A stretch of 64,000 nucleotides of DNA from Eremomyces bilateralis CBS 781.70 (Eukaryota; Ascomycota; Dothideomycetes; Eremomycetales; Eremomycetaceae), in the NCBI RefSeq assembly GCF_010015585.1, contig NW_022985079.1, forward strand, positions 248,001-312,000, in the 5' to 3' direction. Shown here in pieces: positions 53,806 to 64,000 of the stretch (the stretch's first letter is position 1; every line of letters begins with the position of its first letter). Position numbers and translations under genes: made by a program. Below the pieces are notes generated by a model, which was not told the DNA's origin, did no database searches, and worked only from the letters and a program-made list of their open reading frames with translations.

Positions 53806-55565
53806 TTAGAGCTCTCCCGCAGGCTCGATCTCGGGGGGGAATTTCGGAGAATCCAGGTTGGATCCGCAGGCCTTTTTCCAGTTGGGAGGCGTGAACTTGT
53901 CCACCAGGGTTTTGAAGGCCGTCTGGGTCATCGTAAGTCATGGTCGTTGATGGGGTGCGGAAAGTACTTACCAGAGTGCAAAAGCTCTCGTCTCCTTCAA
54001 GATGGTTGCCCGGAAGTTTGCACCCAGGGACTTGCATGACTTTGTCATTGTACCGCAGACGCACGAAATATCCCTCGAGTCTTTGCTTCTCGTCCTCCGT
54101 CAGTTCCTGCATCGGCCTTCGCGCGATTCCTTCCAGCTTCCCTGCGGATTTCTTGTTCCAAAACCCCTTTGGTTTCTTGGCCAACGTTGCCGCGTCCTCA
54201 GACCCTTCCGCCTCAGATTCCACCTTTGATTCCGTCTTCTTGAACAGCTCCACAGCGATATGGCTGGTGAACGGAGGCCATTTCTCGCCCTTGAACGCTC
54301 CCAGTCCCGTGAGCAAGGCGGCAAGCGTGGTGTCGTGGCATCCGGACAAAGCAAACTTGATGCCGGTTTCACGTTCTTTTCCGGCTCTGACGTCGTCATC
54401 ATCCCCGCCACCCTGGGCTGATGCATCGACGGCGGCTTGCTCGGCATTTCCGACCATTCGAGACACAATGTCACCGGCAAGAGCTCCGATCCCCAGCATT
54501 CGATATTCTCGAGACTCAGTGTACCCCGCGAACCATTCTTCAACTGCCACCTTGTCAAGGATCTCCCGCAATTTCGGGTCGTAGAATTCTGCGGGCAGCT
54601 TGGTCGGTGCTCCATGTGCGAACGTTGCGTTCACACTGTCCATGATTCCCGACAACCTCGGACGCGAGTCAACGGCAACTAGGCCGTCGGGCATCCACTT
54701 CCCTATTTTTTTATTAACATACCGCATCTCCGGAGAACCATTCCAACGAGCGGCGGTCCTCTCCGCAAATGCACGATTCAGATGCGCAAAGCGACGGCAA
54801 CCACTATCGTTGGGATACAAGGTTTCATTGGCTGGTGTCCTTTGGTATATCGTGGGTGGTGGACAATCAGCGGTTAGCGCACTGGAAGGGTACATGCCCG
54901 AAAATGCTTGCTGCATTGACTCGAGGGCACGTGGTATCGGTGTCGATCGAAGATAGATCATGTCAGTGTTCGAAATGACTTTGGGCATGAACCCGAGTTG
55001 ATCAACATATAGACGTCGTAAGCGGTGTCCAAGTTCTAAGGTGGTCTTTCGACCCAAGTCCGTGAGTTCTCCTGGCAGGCAGATGGCGTCGGATTCTTGC
55101 TTCGGCCCAGCAGTAAGCACTGGTCCGTCATCAGGGCCAAATGTCTCAAGGCTTCTCTGGTACTTTAGCGAGCCCCATTTTGAGAAGTCGCTTGTTGACA
55201 GGACAGCGCTTGTCAGTGTTCGAGCCGCATTGCAGTACGGCCAATCTATGCAGATGTAAGTGCCTGTTCATTCGAAGTTATCCTTCATGGAAGTCATACG
55301 TCCGTGCAGTCCGGTCTATTTGTTTATTAGTCCAATATTCATTAAATTTGATAGAGAATCCTTACATTCTGGAACCGAGCTGATACTGGAGTTCTCTCTC
55401 CATGTCGCAACAGCTAATGGAATCATCCATGTTAGTTAAGGTACTTGGGATGTCGAGCAAACATTTCTGACTCACCACTTGGACTAATTGAAGCTCAAGC
55501 CCTTCTGGGTATAAGCTTCGCAGCTCATCCGCGGTGTACGGTTCTCTTGGAACCAGCGAGGTCAT
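53806..55565 (-). CDS. Histidine acid phosphatase (branch 2), no signal peptide
   Basis: Histidine phosphatase superfamily acid phosphatase, 514 residues. Exons are 55565-55476, 55413-55366, 55315-55300, 55245-53972 and 53922-53806; the third exon is only 16 nt. The catalytic motif LLRHGERTPVSARFQN (His34 nucleophile) is built across exons 1-2, and the second catalytic motif GCHDTTLAALLTGLG is near residue 350. Further landmarks are NTDMIYLRSTPIPRALESMQ, with the phosphate-pocket arginine, and YFVRLRYNDKVMQVPGCKL. The N-terminus MTSLVPREPYTADELRSLYP has no signal peptide, unlike secreted phytases and PHO-type enzymes, and resembles the intracellular lysophosphatidic-acid-phosphatase-like group. 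An acidic/charged insert (about 370-420) is unconserved-looking. Substrate is therefore open. Exon 3 placement is inferred from consensus GT/AG sites and phase. Confidence 0.87.
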
Positions 55566-56234
55566 CTTGCGGTACTCTCAACCCTGTTGCGTGGTAGTAT
55601 CAGACCCGGGAAATCTTGGGCCTTTGACCTTTGGGTGATCAGGAAGCAGGGGTAAGCACTCGGCACTGTATTCCGTAGGTTGTGAGAGGCCAGAGGAATG
55701 GATATTTGATATCGGTAAGATCGCCGATTTGACAGGCTGGCAACAATGAACGAAGAAAGGGTTCGGGGGGTTCAAATACTTTAGGATTGTCACCATGAGT
55801 CATGGCAACTTCTTTGTGGAATGTGAAGTGTTGACATTTAGCACTCCAAATAAGCAAGGGAGTGATGGCTATCCGGAGGGAGAGAGTGAGTCGGTCGAAT
55901 AATGTGGAACCCGAACGTATTAGTCTCCACATCCATGTCCTTGTGCCGACTTGCCGAGCATTAGCCGATCAACATTCACCAAACCCTTCAGAGTTCATCA
56001 GTTCAGGCGTGCTTTACTAGATGTTGGATGATGGATCGTACTGTTGTATCGTGCAAAGGGGACTCCATGGGATGTTGATGGCTAATATGATATATTAAAC
56101 ATGGAACGTGGTATACCCCTTTCCAGTTGAAGGAGACCGACATAGCGCGATTGCGTTGATCAAGAAGACTCCCTTCCGAACCTGTCGCTGGACTGCTCGG
56201 GGGATTGAAGGAGCTTTACAACACCGAAGTCCCA
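55566..56234. other. Divergent promoter region of acid phosphatase and PPR genes
   Basis: A 669-nt spacer between divergent start codons. No additional gene is supported; frames of 70-97 codons on the minus strand have no motifs. Confidence 0.3.
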
Positions 56235-59018
56235 ATGACCAGCAATGGGTATATATGCCGAAGCTGCCGCTCCAAGCTCCAAGCTGTTGGGAGCATAAAT
56301 GCTCTTAATTCATACCGGAGAGCATATTCCACCGCATTCGCATCATCTCCCGAACGTCCCGATAGCGAAACCAAAGCCCAGGACGAATCAAAGACGGAGA
56401 GAAAACATATCCCAGGAGTACCTTATAAGTTGCGATGGCCCCTTCGAGAGGATGGGAACAAACAGAGGCGTCGCGGAGAATCGTTTCGCCCCAGCGCGGC
56501 CAGAAATCGACCTTCAGAGCACGACTCAAGTATGAAAGGAGTGCCTCTTATGGACTGGGTGCAGACGAACTACAGTGGACATCCTGCTGAGGGTAGGGGA
56601 CAAGCTGTGACGGAACATAAAGACCGCACACCAAGAGCAGGGACAGGTCCGGTCACAACGCTGGAGAATTTGGTAGCGCGCGGTTCTGACGCAGGAGAGG
56701 CCTGGCGCTTGTTCACGCAGGAATTCTGGCCTGGATGTCCAGCGTTGGTTTCTCCAGCATTGAGTGACGTGCCAAAGATCAAACGCGGGACTTCCAATGT
56801 GTTCATGCTGCTTTATAATGTCATGCTGAGGGGGTGGAAGAAGGATCCCATGGCTGACCTCCCGAGTCCGTCGTCATGCATCGCTCACTTCCAGCGAGTT
56901 GGCGTAATGCTTCCACAGTTTTATGCTCAAGCAATCTGGACCCTCTTGCTTGAGCTTCTCTCCAACGACCCGAAATACATCAATCCGTCGAATAGTGCTC
57001 TTCGGGAAATCCTTACAATATGGGCATTGTTCTTCGATGCTCATGCTCATCCCCTTTCCCGGGATCAGCCAAGGAAGAGCACAAGCTCAATAAACTGGTC
57101 GTGTCTACCTGCTCCTACCGCCGTCCAGACCATGCTTAAAACCAAAGATCGACGCATAGGAGGGGATGATTTCCAATTCAGGAAGTTCTCGGACCGCCTT
57201 CTCCACACCGTCTCAGGTTTCCCAGGTACGGCGATCGATGAATTGCAGATTGCCCTTCTCGTCACCTTCCACCTTCTCGTCATCAATCACACCACAGACT
57301 CGATACACACGGTTGATGCCGTCGATGCAGATATTGAACCGTTTCTGAACTTTGCTTCTCATCTTCTGCATCACGCTGATACTTTCAACACTCAAGAGCT
57401 GGTGGTCCATCGGCTGAGTCAACATCTGCGGCACAGCGAACCATCAGTCACCCACCAGCAGTTATTGGCGAACCTTAAGAAAACAAGGTCGTATGCAAGC
57501 ATTGTATTTGGAGGGGGCTCGGAATGGACGTCTCTCCTCAAGTCAAGCAAGAAGAAAGCGGAATCTTGGCGATCCCTAGCCGACTTCTTTGTCGGTGCTC
57601 TCTACGGAGCACAGGAACACAAGAGCTTAAGGGCGGCCCAAAACACGTGGAAACTGATCGAGGATGCCTATACGACTCGCATTGGTGACTCCGTCAAGGT
57701 TACCATTCCGTCGTCTGTGTACGACACCGCCTTGACCACGTTTATGGCTTTGAGGAGACAAGATCTCGCCATCCAGATTTGGCAGTACCTACGGAAAAAT
57801 GGCATCATTCCGACGGTGGCATCATGGACGGCAATGATCGTCGGTTGTCGTATCGCGAAACGGGGAGATGCCATTGAGGAAGTCTGGGATCGCATGCATC
57901 GTGCTGCGATTGAGCCGGATGCTCGAGCCTATACCGAGGCCATCTTCGGATTTCTATGGTGCGGCCATGATGACCATGGCTTTCGGCTCCTTCATGAAAT
58001 GAGCGACAAGTGGACTCGTGCGGTCCAGCGCATTCATGGGAAACCGCTCTCCAAGGTGGATGTAAAATCCATTGGCGACCTGCCTGGGGCACCCAAGCCT
58101 ACGACTGGGACCTTGAACACGGTGATCACCGCGCTCAGCAAAGGCAAGCAAAGAAGACACCACGATATCGCGAAAGTCTTCGCCTGGGCTCAAGCACTGG
58201 GGATCCCCCTGACCATTGACACGTTCAACGTGATGCTCCAAATGCACCTCGAGCAAAGCGATATGGAAAACGCTATGAAAGTTTTGCGGAACATGCAGGA
58301 CAACGACATCCAACCGAACGTCGTCACCTTCAGCATGCTTTCCAACATCATCTTCGGTCGTTCCGGAACTATCGATCTCCCTCCTGAGGAACAGCTAGCA
58401 TTCATCCTCCGATTCCTGTGGGAAGTTGAAAGTCGAGGCATCGCTCCCAACTCTCATATGTACGGCACCATCATCGACGGGATCATCCACCGCAACGCCG
58501 ACACGGCGGTAGCCCAAGGCGTCCTCACCCACATGCGCGCCAAAGGAATGAAACCCTCCGTCCACATCTGCACGATGCTCATGACCTACCACTTCCAACA
58601 ACACCCACCCGACCTCGAGGCGATCGACGCCCTCTGGCGCACCATGCTCTCCGACAACGTCGTCGTCGACGGCTTCTTCTACGACCGCATGATCGAGGGC
58701 TATTCCCGCGCCGACCACGTGGGCAAGATGATGACGTTCCTGACCCGCATGTCGAAGGATGGGCTGCAGCCGAGCTGGAAGGCGCTCACGGCCATCGTGG
58801 AGGCGTTGCTGAGAGTGGGGGATACCCAGCGAGCGCAGGAGATCGTGGCGGACGTCGGGGAGAGGGGGAACCGGGGGTCGGGCGTTCCGGATCGGGGACA
58901 CGGGATGCAGGATTTTTGGTCTCTGGTAGCGCATGAGGGACTGGGTCGTGGTTCTGACACGGGAGGGATCGAGGGGGAGGTTGATGGGCAGGGAAGAAGG
59001 CAGTTTGTATCATCTTGA
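56235..59018 (+). CDS. Pentatricopeptide repeat (PPR) protein, probably mitochondrial
   Basis: Single-exon protein of 927 residues built largely of helical PPR-like repeats, which bind organellar RNA. The start MTSNGYICRSCRSKLQAVGS, with a CxxC followed by a basic, acid-poor stretch (INALNSYRRAYSTAFASSPE), looks like a mitochondrial presequence. Recognisable PPR motifs cluster in the C-terminal half: VYDTALTTFMALRRQDLAIQ, ASWTAMIVGCRIAKRGDAIE, TFNVMLQMHLEQSDMENAMK, VTFSMLSNIIFG, MYGTIIDGIIHRNADTAVAQ, HICTMLMTYHFQQHPPDLEA and FFYDRMIEGYSRADHVGKMM. Each is about 35 residues apart. The N-terminal 250 residues are not repeat-like. The family suggests a role in mitochondrial mRNA maturation, stability or translation, but I cannot name the target. 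The ATG at 56235 is the first in frame; the frame is open upstream without another ATG, so a 5' exon is possible. Confidence 0.88.
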   Translation: MTSNGYICRSCRSKLQAVGSINALNSYRRAYSTAFASSPERPDSETKAQDESKTERKHIPGVPYKLRWPLREDGNKQRRRGESFRPSAARNRPSEHDSSMKGVPLMDWVQTNYSGHPAEGRGQAVTEHKDRTPRAGTGPVTTLENLVARGSDAGEAWRLFTQEFWPGCPALVSPALSDVPKIKRGTSNVFMLLYNVMLRGWKKDPMADLPSPSSCIAHFQRVGVMLPQFYAQAIWTLLLELLSNDPKYINPSNSALREILTIWALFFDAHAHPLSRDQPRKSTSSINWSCLPAPTAVQTMLKTKDRRIGGDDFQFRKFSDRLLHTVSGFPGTAIDELQIALLVTFHLLVINHTTDSIHTVDAVDADIEPFLNFASHLLHHADTFNTQELVVHRLSQHLRHSEPSVTHQQLLANLKKTRSYASIVFGGGSEWTSLLKSSKKKAESWRSLADFFVGALYGAQEHKSLRAAQNTWKLIEDAYTTRIGDSVKVTIPSSVYDTALTTFMALRRQDLAIQIWQYLRKNGIIPTVASWTAMIVGCRIAKRGDAIEEVWDRMHRAAIEPDARAYTEAIFGFLWCGHDDHGFRLLHEMSDKWTRAVQRIHGKPLSKVDVKSIGDLPGAPKPTTGTLNTVITALSKGKQRRHHDIAKVFAWAQALGIPLTIDTFNVMLQMHLEQSDMENAMKVLRNMQDNDIQPNVVTFSMLSNIIFGRSGTIDLPPEEQLAFILRFLWEVESRGIAPNSHMYGTIIDGIIHRNADTAVAQGVLTHMRAKGMKPSVHICTMLMTYHFQQHPPDLEAIDALWRTMLSDNVVVDGFFYDRMIEGYSRADHVGKMMTFLTRMSKDGLQPSWKALTAIVEALLRVGDTQRAQEIVADVGERGNRGSGVPDRGHGMQDFWSLVAHEGLGRGSDTGGIEGEVDGQGRRQFVSS

Positions 59019-59401
59019 CAGATCTTGACTGTATATACACTGTACGATAGTGTGGATAGTGAACGAAGTGGTGAACAATGGACTATCAACGTTTGAAGAT
59101 CCAAAATCTTGCGTACAAATCGAACCTGCAAGGGACGACGCGAAGTTATTCCGGCACTGTTGACTAGGACTAAAATGCAGATTGATGAGTTTTTGGTTCG
59201 AAACTTCCCATCCAGACGTTGAATTGAAATCTGAACCTGTACATCACTGCAGGGAGTGATGCGATTCTGGTCAAGCCGTCATCAGGGGCAAGATGAATGC
59301 CAAGACCTCGTCCCTCCAGCTCCCATCCCATCTCTTCTAAACTCCGAAAAATTTCATACACTTTTAGCATCTGAAACATTTTCTCCCGCTACCATTTCGA
59401 T
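59019..59401. other. Intergenic between PPR and pus7
   Basis: No gene seen. It holds the PPR 3' flank and the pus7 promoter. Confidence 0.3.
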
Positions 59402-61765
59402 ATGGAATCTTCCGAAGAACGTCCGAGTAAAAGAGCGCGGCTCGATACTCAGGATGGCAATGGGAATGCGCCCGCCCCCAAATTCGATGCCAATGCGCAA
59501 GTGACGGATGAGATGCGATCGGGCATAACAGCCTATGTTAGCCCTGATCGACGAGGATTCTCTGGGATTCTCAAGCAAAGGTATGGGAAGTGTCCAGATA
59601 GCTTTGTTAATGCTTACGGATTCTAAGGTATACGGACTTCTTAGTGAATGAGATTCAGTTATCTGGAGAGGTTCTGCATTTGGATAGCGTCGATTACTCC
59701 CGTCCTAAATCGAATGTGCCACCTCCTGCAACAGATGCACCGATTCCTCATGCAAAGAATGGTGAGAATTCAGGTCAAGAAGTAGCCAAGGAGGAGGAAA
59801 CACCTGAGGACCCGATCCAGCAAGCCCCGAAGGAACAACCTGTGGACGATGCGGGTGCCTCTGGCGCCGATGGTCAGGTATGTGGTGATCTGTCTGTCAA
59901 TTGGCTCTGAATACTGACAAAAGAAGGTCACGGCGGAGGATGTTGCGACCCTAGAGAACATCTTCGGCAAATCTTGTGTGGATAGTATGTTGGAGCTTTA
60001 CCAAAACGTTCTCCAGAATCCCACAAAGAAAGCCCGCGACTTCAAATCGTTCACTTCGCCCTCCATCGAGGACAAAGAGAAGCGTACTTGCGCCCACCAA
60101 GCCGTCCGTCGCATCCTCCACTCGAAACTCAATACCGTAACTACGGACTCCAATACGATCAAAATATCGGCGGGCCCTTCGAATCGCGGAAACGATGCGC
60201 GCTCCACCCAAGGAAACGGGCAGGCGGGCAGGAAACGGTCCGGAAAACTAGACTGGGAAGAGCTTGGGGGTCAATTTCTGCACTTCACGCTGTACAAGGA
60301 AAACAAGGACACAATGGAGTCATTGTATTTCCTGGCCAGTCAAATGAAGATGCAAGTCAAAAGCTTTGGATTCGCGGGGACGAAGGACCGCCGAGCCGTC
60401 TCCGTCCAAAGAGTCAGCGTGTACCGAGTTCAAGCGGAGCGATTGGCGGGCATTGGGAAACGACTCCGCAATGCGAAAGTCGGGGGTTTTGAATATCACC
60501 CACATCAACTGAACCTCGGCGATCTTCAAGGGAATGAGTTCGTGATCACGCTACGCGATTCTCATTTCCCAGGCGAAGATGATCTCACACCGGAGAAACG
60601 GTTGGAATATGCCAATGAGGTCGTCTCTGAGGCTGTCGCAGCGTTCAAAGGGAAAGGATTTCTCAATTACTACGGCTTGCAGCGCTTTGGTTCGTTCGCT
60701 GTGCGTACCGACGAAGTGGGGTTGAAGCTCCTTCAGGAGGATTTGAAAGGGGCTATTGATCTAATCCTCACGTACAATCATGATATACTCCCGAAGGAAT
60801 CCGAGACCGAGCAGCCAGCCGACGAGTCAAATACTGGGGCCACAAAAGCGCCCCTGGTGTCTTCGGATGATGTAGCCAGAGCTCGAGCGATCTACGTTTG
60901 GGAAACTACGCAATCAGCGGACGAGGCGATTCGAATCATGCCTCGCAAGTTTGCGGCAGAGTCCAATATCATCAGGCATCTTGGGTTCAAGGACAGACGG
61001 TCCGGCAAGCAGGATCGCTTGGCCGATTATCAGGGGGCTCTCGGATCCATCAGTAGGGGTTTGCGACTTATGTACGTCCATGCGTATCAGAGCCTTGTGT
61101 GGAACCATGTCGCTACGCGCCGATGGGAGCGATTCCAAGACGGCGTCGTAGAAGGCGACCTGGTGCTGGTCGAGAAGGCGGCTCAAATGGAGAAGGGTAC
61201 GCTAGACGACGCTGGCGAAGTCGTCGTCCAACCTGATATGACTGATCGCGCAGCGGACGAAGAGGACCAGCACACGCGTGCCCGCCCGTTAAGCAAGGAG
61301 GAAGCCGAGAGCGGCAAATTCTCTGTGTTTGATGTCGTCCTTCCTTTACCGGGATTCGACATCCTTTACCCCGCGAACGAAATTGGCGACTACTACAAGG
61401 AGTTCATGGGAAGCGAGAAGGGCGGTGGAATTGATCCCTACGACATGCGAAGGAAGTGGAAAGATATTAGTTTGAGTGGCAGTTATCGCAAGCTGCTGAG
61501 TCGTCCAGGGGTCGCAGAACATTCGGTGAAACGATACAGCCATCCGGACGAGCAACTCGTGGAAACGGATTGGGAGAGGCTGCAAAAGAAGGGTGCGGCC
61601 GGCAGCCAAGCGGAGGAGGCGAAGGAAGGGTCAGGCTCGGGAGACAATATCGCAGTGATTTTGAAGCTGCAGCTTGGTTCTAGCCAGTACGCAACAATGG
61701 CGCTGCGCGAACTGATGAAAGCGTATGGGGTTCAAACTTTCAAACCAGAATATGGTGGCCGCTAA
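59402..61765 (+). CDS. pus7: tRNA/RNA pseudouridine synthase Pus7 (TruD family)
   Basis: TruD-family pseudouridine synthase; yeast Pus7 modifies U2 snRNA at position 35, tRNA at U13 and U35, and mRNA. Exons are 59402-59580, 59628-59877 and 59927-61765, giving 755 residues. The N-terminus has a basic nuclear-signal-like SKRARLD. The fold starts ITAYVSPDRRGFSGILKQRY joined over intron 1 to TDFLVNEIQLSGEVLHL, a TruD hallmark. The catalytic aspartate is in FGFAGTKDRRAVSVQRVSVY near residue 296. GFEYHPHQLNLGDLQGNEFV and GFLNYYGLQRFGSFAVRTDE mark the TruD insertion region, and YVHAYQSLVWNHVATRRWER plus the final LMKAYGVQTFKPEYGGR close the core. An Ala/Glu/Pro-rich insert (about 95-140) and an acidic insert near 465 are unstructured-looking. 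Its known yeast target, U2, is encoded in this same window. Confidence 0.95.
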
Positions 61766-62392
61766 ACGACCTCCCTTGATGGATCACAGAAACCGCCACA
61801 GCTGGATCCAGTCCGGCTGGGTTGGCTGAAACATTTGCTAGGCAGCTGAATGTTACACAAAGAACTCAGTCACACTTACGAGCGCAAAATTTTCAACGCC
61901 GGACTCTTTGTTAAGCGCTCTGGTACGACCGTCGCGTCGGATGCAGATGGTGACCTTGACGGCTCCGTTGGTTGGTTGAAGCGCTCTCCAGGATGTTTTG
62001 AAACAATCCGGAATCTACTCCAAACACCAATCCTCCCATTCCCACAGGACACTTCCAAACTTCCGGAATGAGACCATCGTTCGTAGAAATACTCCTTGAT
62101 ATCCTGTAAGGGATGGGAAATAAGTGCTCTCCCTTTCTTTATTCTCGAGATTTTTTGATGAGTCGCTCCTTTGTGCAGTGATGATTTCCGACAAGTGGCG
62201 AATATTCCTCTCTTCACTCACCTGTTGACACCACGCCAATTATATATACACTCTTTTTGCTCTCGAGACTTTTTTTCTTCATCAGTCATTCCTTTGTCTC
62301 CGTGTTAGGATTTGTTCTCGATTTAAGAATCGAACCGAGCCAAAACATTCCCTCCTTTGCACCATTATACACTGTACCTGGAGTACGCAGTC
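61766..62392. other. Intergenic, upstream of the AA11-like LPMO
   Basis: No supportable gene. A loose duplication of a TCTCGAGA(C/-)TTTTTT...TCCTTTGT segment occurs near 62143-62180 and 62261-62298. The right end should hold the LPMO promoter, with a TATATATA string at 62239-62246. Confidence 0.3.
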
Positions 62393-63622
62393 ATGATGAA
62401 GAACCTTCTCATTCTACTTCCTTCCTTACTGGCATATGTGGAAGCACACATGCACCTCGATGTAGGATCTTTCATCCGGCGCTGAGCCGAATCCACTGAC
62501 TTCTATAGTATCCTCCGTCTTTGAATGCGGCCAACAATCCTTTCACAGAAGGTGCTGGTGATCCACACCCAGACTATCCTTACAACTGCTGTGGCATGAA
62601 ACATGAGTATCCATGTAAAGGACAGTTGAAACTCCTCGGTACCCCGGCAGGCCGGGCCGTCGCCACGTGGAAACCAGGGTCCACCCAGCACTGGAACATG
62701 ACCGGACAATGTACGTAGGATGAACGCCCTGCGTCGATCATGATATGTTGAAGAGGTGCTAATATACAGACCAGCAAATCATTATGGAGGAAGCTGTGGG
62801 TGCCCATCAACCCATAATGTGATGTCCATCGTCTCACTGTTACAGGCCAAATCGGATTTTCGGTCGATAAGGGGAAGACATTCCGTGTTGTCAAGAGCTA
62901 TGAAGGCAGTTGTCCGCATCGGAACGAAGACGACGATCAGAATTTTGACTTTGTGGTTCCAACGGATCTTCCAGCGGGGGACGTCCTGTTCGCTTGGAGT
63001 TGGACGAACCGCGAACAAGAGGTAAGCATGATGTGGCCTTATTGAACGAAGATACTAAAGCGACCAGCTCAATATGAATTGCGCAGCTATCAGCATCGAG
63101 AGTGATAGTGGAGAAGGCGCTCCACTACCAAGTACCTCCCAAGCACTGGAACCTCAACCAACCGCACCCGCGTCCCCCGTTCTTTCGCAACCTGAAGACC
63201 CGCCGGCACAGTCACTCCCGTCGAAGCCACTGGCCTCGCAGCCACCGACCTCAGAGCCACCAACCTCGGAGGGAGAAGGTCCACATTACGAAATGGATGG
63301 ATGCACCTGCAACTGCGAAGGCGGTACGTCCGATACGTCCGACGGAGGAATCCTGCTCTCCTCGTGCTATTGTTACTGCTCCGAGATGCCACCAGTGCGG
63401 GGACGTGAACCGCGGACGCGCCCAAGGACCAAGCACCATTGGAAGCGGGCCGGAACCACTGTGGCGTTTAGTAACCGACCCGAGATGCTTGCTGTCAATG
63501 TCGGCAATGGATGCACCAGCCCCAGGGAGAATGCAGAGCTGAAGTATCCGAATCCAGGCCCCGATGTGGTGGAAGGTGATGGGGAATATCCGCTGGAACT
63601 TCCCCAAGGGAACTGCGTATGA
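62393..63622 (+). CDS. Secreted AA11-like lytic polysaccharide monooxygenase
   Basis: Copper monooxygenase-like secreted protein, 340 residues, resembling AA11 LPMOs, which cleave chitin oxidatively. Exons are 62393-62461, 62509-62710, 62775-62795 (21 nt), 62846-63021 and 63068-63622. The signal peptide MMKNLLILLPSLLAYVEA is followed directly by His19, the N-terminal copper-brace histidine (HMHLDYP). The second brace histidine, His93, is in SNHYGGSCQIGFSVD, which is assembled from exons 2-4 with the short exon supplying the histidine. FRVVKSYEGSCPHRN, NFDFVVPTDLPAGDVLFAWS and REQELNMNCAAISI match the known AA11 pattern. After a Pro/Ser/Thr-rich linker (about 185-225) comes a Cys-rich segment (CTCNC, CYCYC) and a conserved-looking tail GNGCTSPRENAELKYPNPGP ending in Cys. 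Substrate preference is inferred from family only. It is convergent with the MoaC gene. Confidence 0.82.
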
Positions 63623-63710
63623 AAAGCACGGTCGAACGATGTGAACGAATTGAAATGAAGGGTTTGATTTGCTTCTTGTATAGTACATATCTACTACATC
63701 CAGAACGTCA

Positions 63711-64000
63711 TCACGCGGGCCTCCCATACTCATTCGTGTTAAAAGTGGAATCCTGCTCCCAATCACGGTCGACATCAAACTCCTCCCATCCCGCCTTCCG
63801 CCAGCTCCCACTTTTCCCCCCATCCTTTGCAACTAGATGGATATTCCGCATTGACATCTCCTTATCCACCGCCTTCAGCATGTCGATGATCCCCAAACAC
63901 GCACCCGTCACCGCGCTCAATGCCTCCATCTCCACCCCCGTGACCCCCACCGTCTCGCACCGCGCCCGCACCAGGATACTGGCTGGGGAATTCTCCCGCT
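63711..64000 (-). CDS. MoaC domain C-terminus, molybdenum cofactor synthesis (cut by window edge)
   Basis: C-terminal end of a cyclic pyranopterin monophosphate synthase (MoaC) domain, the first stage of molybdenum cofactor synthesis. The reading continues past the window end at 64000. In frame the visible part starts near [20 protein letters not shown] and continues [20 protein letters not shown], then [10 protein letters not shown] and AKDGGKSG. The Asp and Lys of the DM(L)K segment match the catalytic pair known in MoaC. The last 30 residues, after GGKSG, are a poorly conserved tail. In filamentous fungi MoaC is often fused behind MoaA in CnxABC-type proteins; whether that holds here cannot be seen. 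It is convergent with the LPMO gene, 88 nt away. Confidence 0.9.
   Translation of the reverse strand, partial: RENSPASILVRARCETVGVTGVEMEALSAVTGACLGIIDMLKAVDKEMSMRNIHLVAKDGGKSGSWRKAGWEEFDVDRDWEQDSTFNTNEYGRPA

Noticed and set aside
1-64000. CRISPR array, biosynthetic gene cluster or defence island
   Set aside because: No regularly spaced repeats, no polyketide or peptide synthetase, terpene or NLR-type genes; the window is a housekeeping region of a fungal chromosome.

Overview
The window is nuclear DNA from a filamentous ascomycete (Pezizomycotina). The genes are broken by short introns, mostly 43-106 nt, with GT donors, AG acceptors and CTAAC/CTAAT-type branch sites just upstream of the acceptor. 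The protein set is typical of the group: AA11-type lytic polysaccharide monooxygenase, a MoaC-type Mo-cofactor C-terminus, Rrn5-like Pol I factor, Irc3, Lsb6, App1. I cannot fix the class or species from the sequence alone.

Layout. 0-6.7 kb is dense: coatomer delta, APC4, then a convergent OSGIN-like flavoprotein. 6.7-18 kb is sparse. It holds a solo-LTR fossil, a broken secreted beta-propeller gene, an eroded multi-exon gene relic, a small basic protein, the Arf-like GTPase Arl3/ARFRP1 and one orphan exon. 18.1-24.3 kb holds Gtr2 (Rag GTPase), a fold-back inverted repeat with a T-poor spacer, a membrane-anchored MAPR/cytochrome b5-like protein, ribosomal protein eS25 and App1 phosphatidate phosphatase. 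25-29.5 kb is poor in protein genes but carries the U2 snRNA gene and an interrupted fungal gene. 29.5-43.4 kb holds an aldehyde dehydrogenase, Rcm1 rRNA methyltransferase, Lsb6 PI4-kinase, a coiled-coil relic, a RING-bearing SNF2 translocase and the mitochondrial helicase Irc3. 43.7-64 kb holds Rrn5-like factor, a DUF7025-type AAA ATPase, a Bet v1/START-fold protein, a histidine acid phosphatase, a PPR protein, Pus7, an AA11-like LPMO, and the MoaC end of a gene cut by the window edge.

Most genes are independent housekeeping functions. No biosynthetic cluster, CRISPR array or defence island is visible. Loose themes are ribosome and rRNA biology (eS25, Rcm1, Rrn5-like, Pus7), Golgi and membrane traffic or lipid signalling (coatomer delta, Arl3, App1, Lsb6), and mitochondrial gene expression (Irc3, PPR).

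The most unusual items are the 167-bp inverted repeat around a spacer that is 46% A and 8% T, two genes whose first coding exon is only the start codon, an LPMO whose second copper-ligand histidine sits in a 21-nt exon, and several decayed genes in the sparse zones. Exon boundaries were read by eye from splice signals, reading frame and family conservation; no alignment or RNA data were available.
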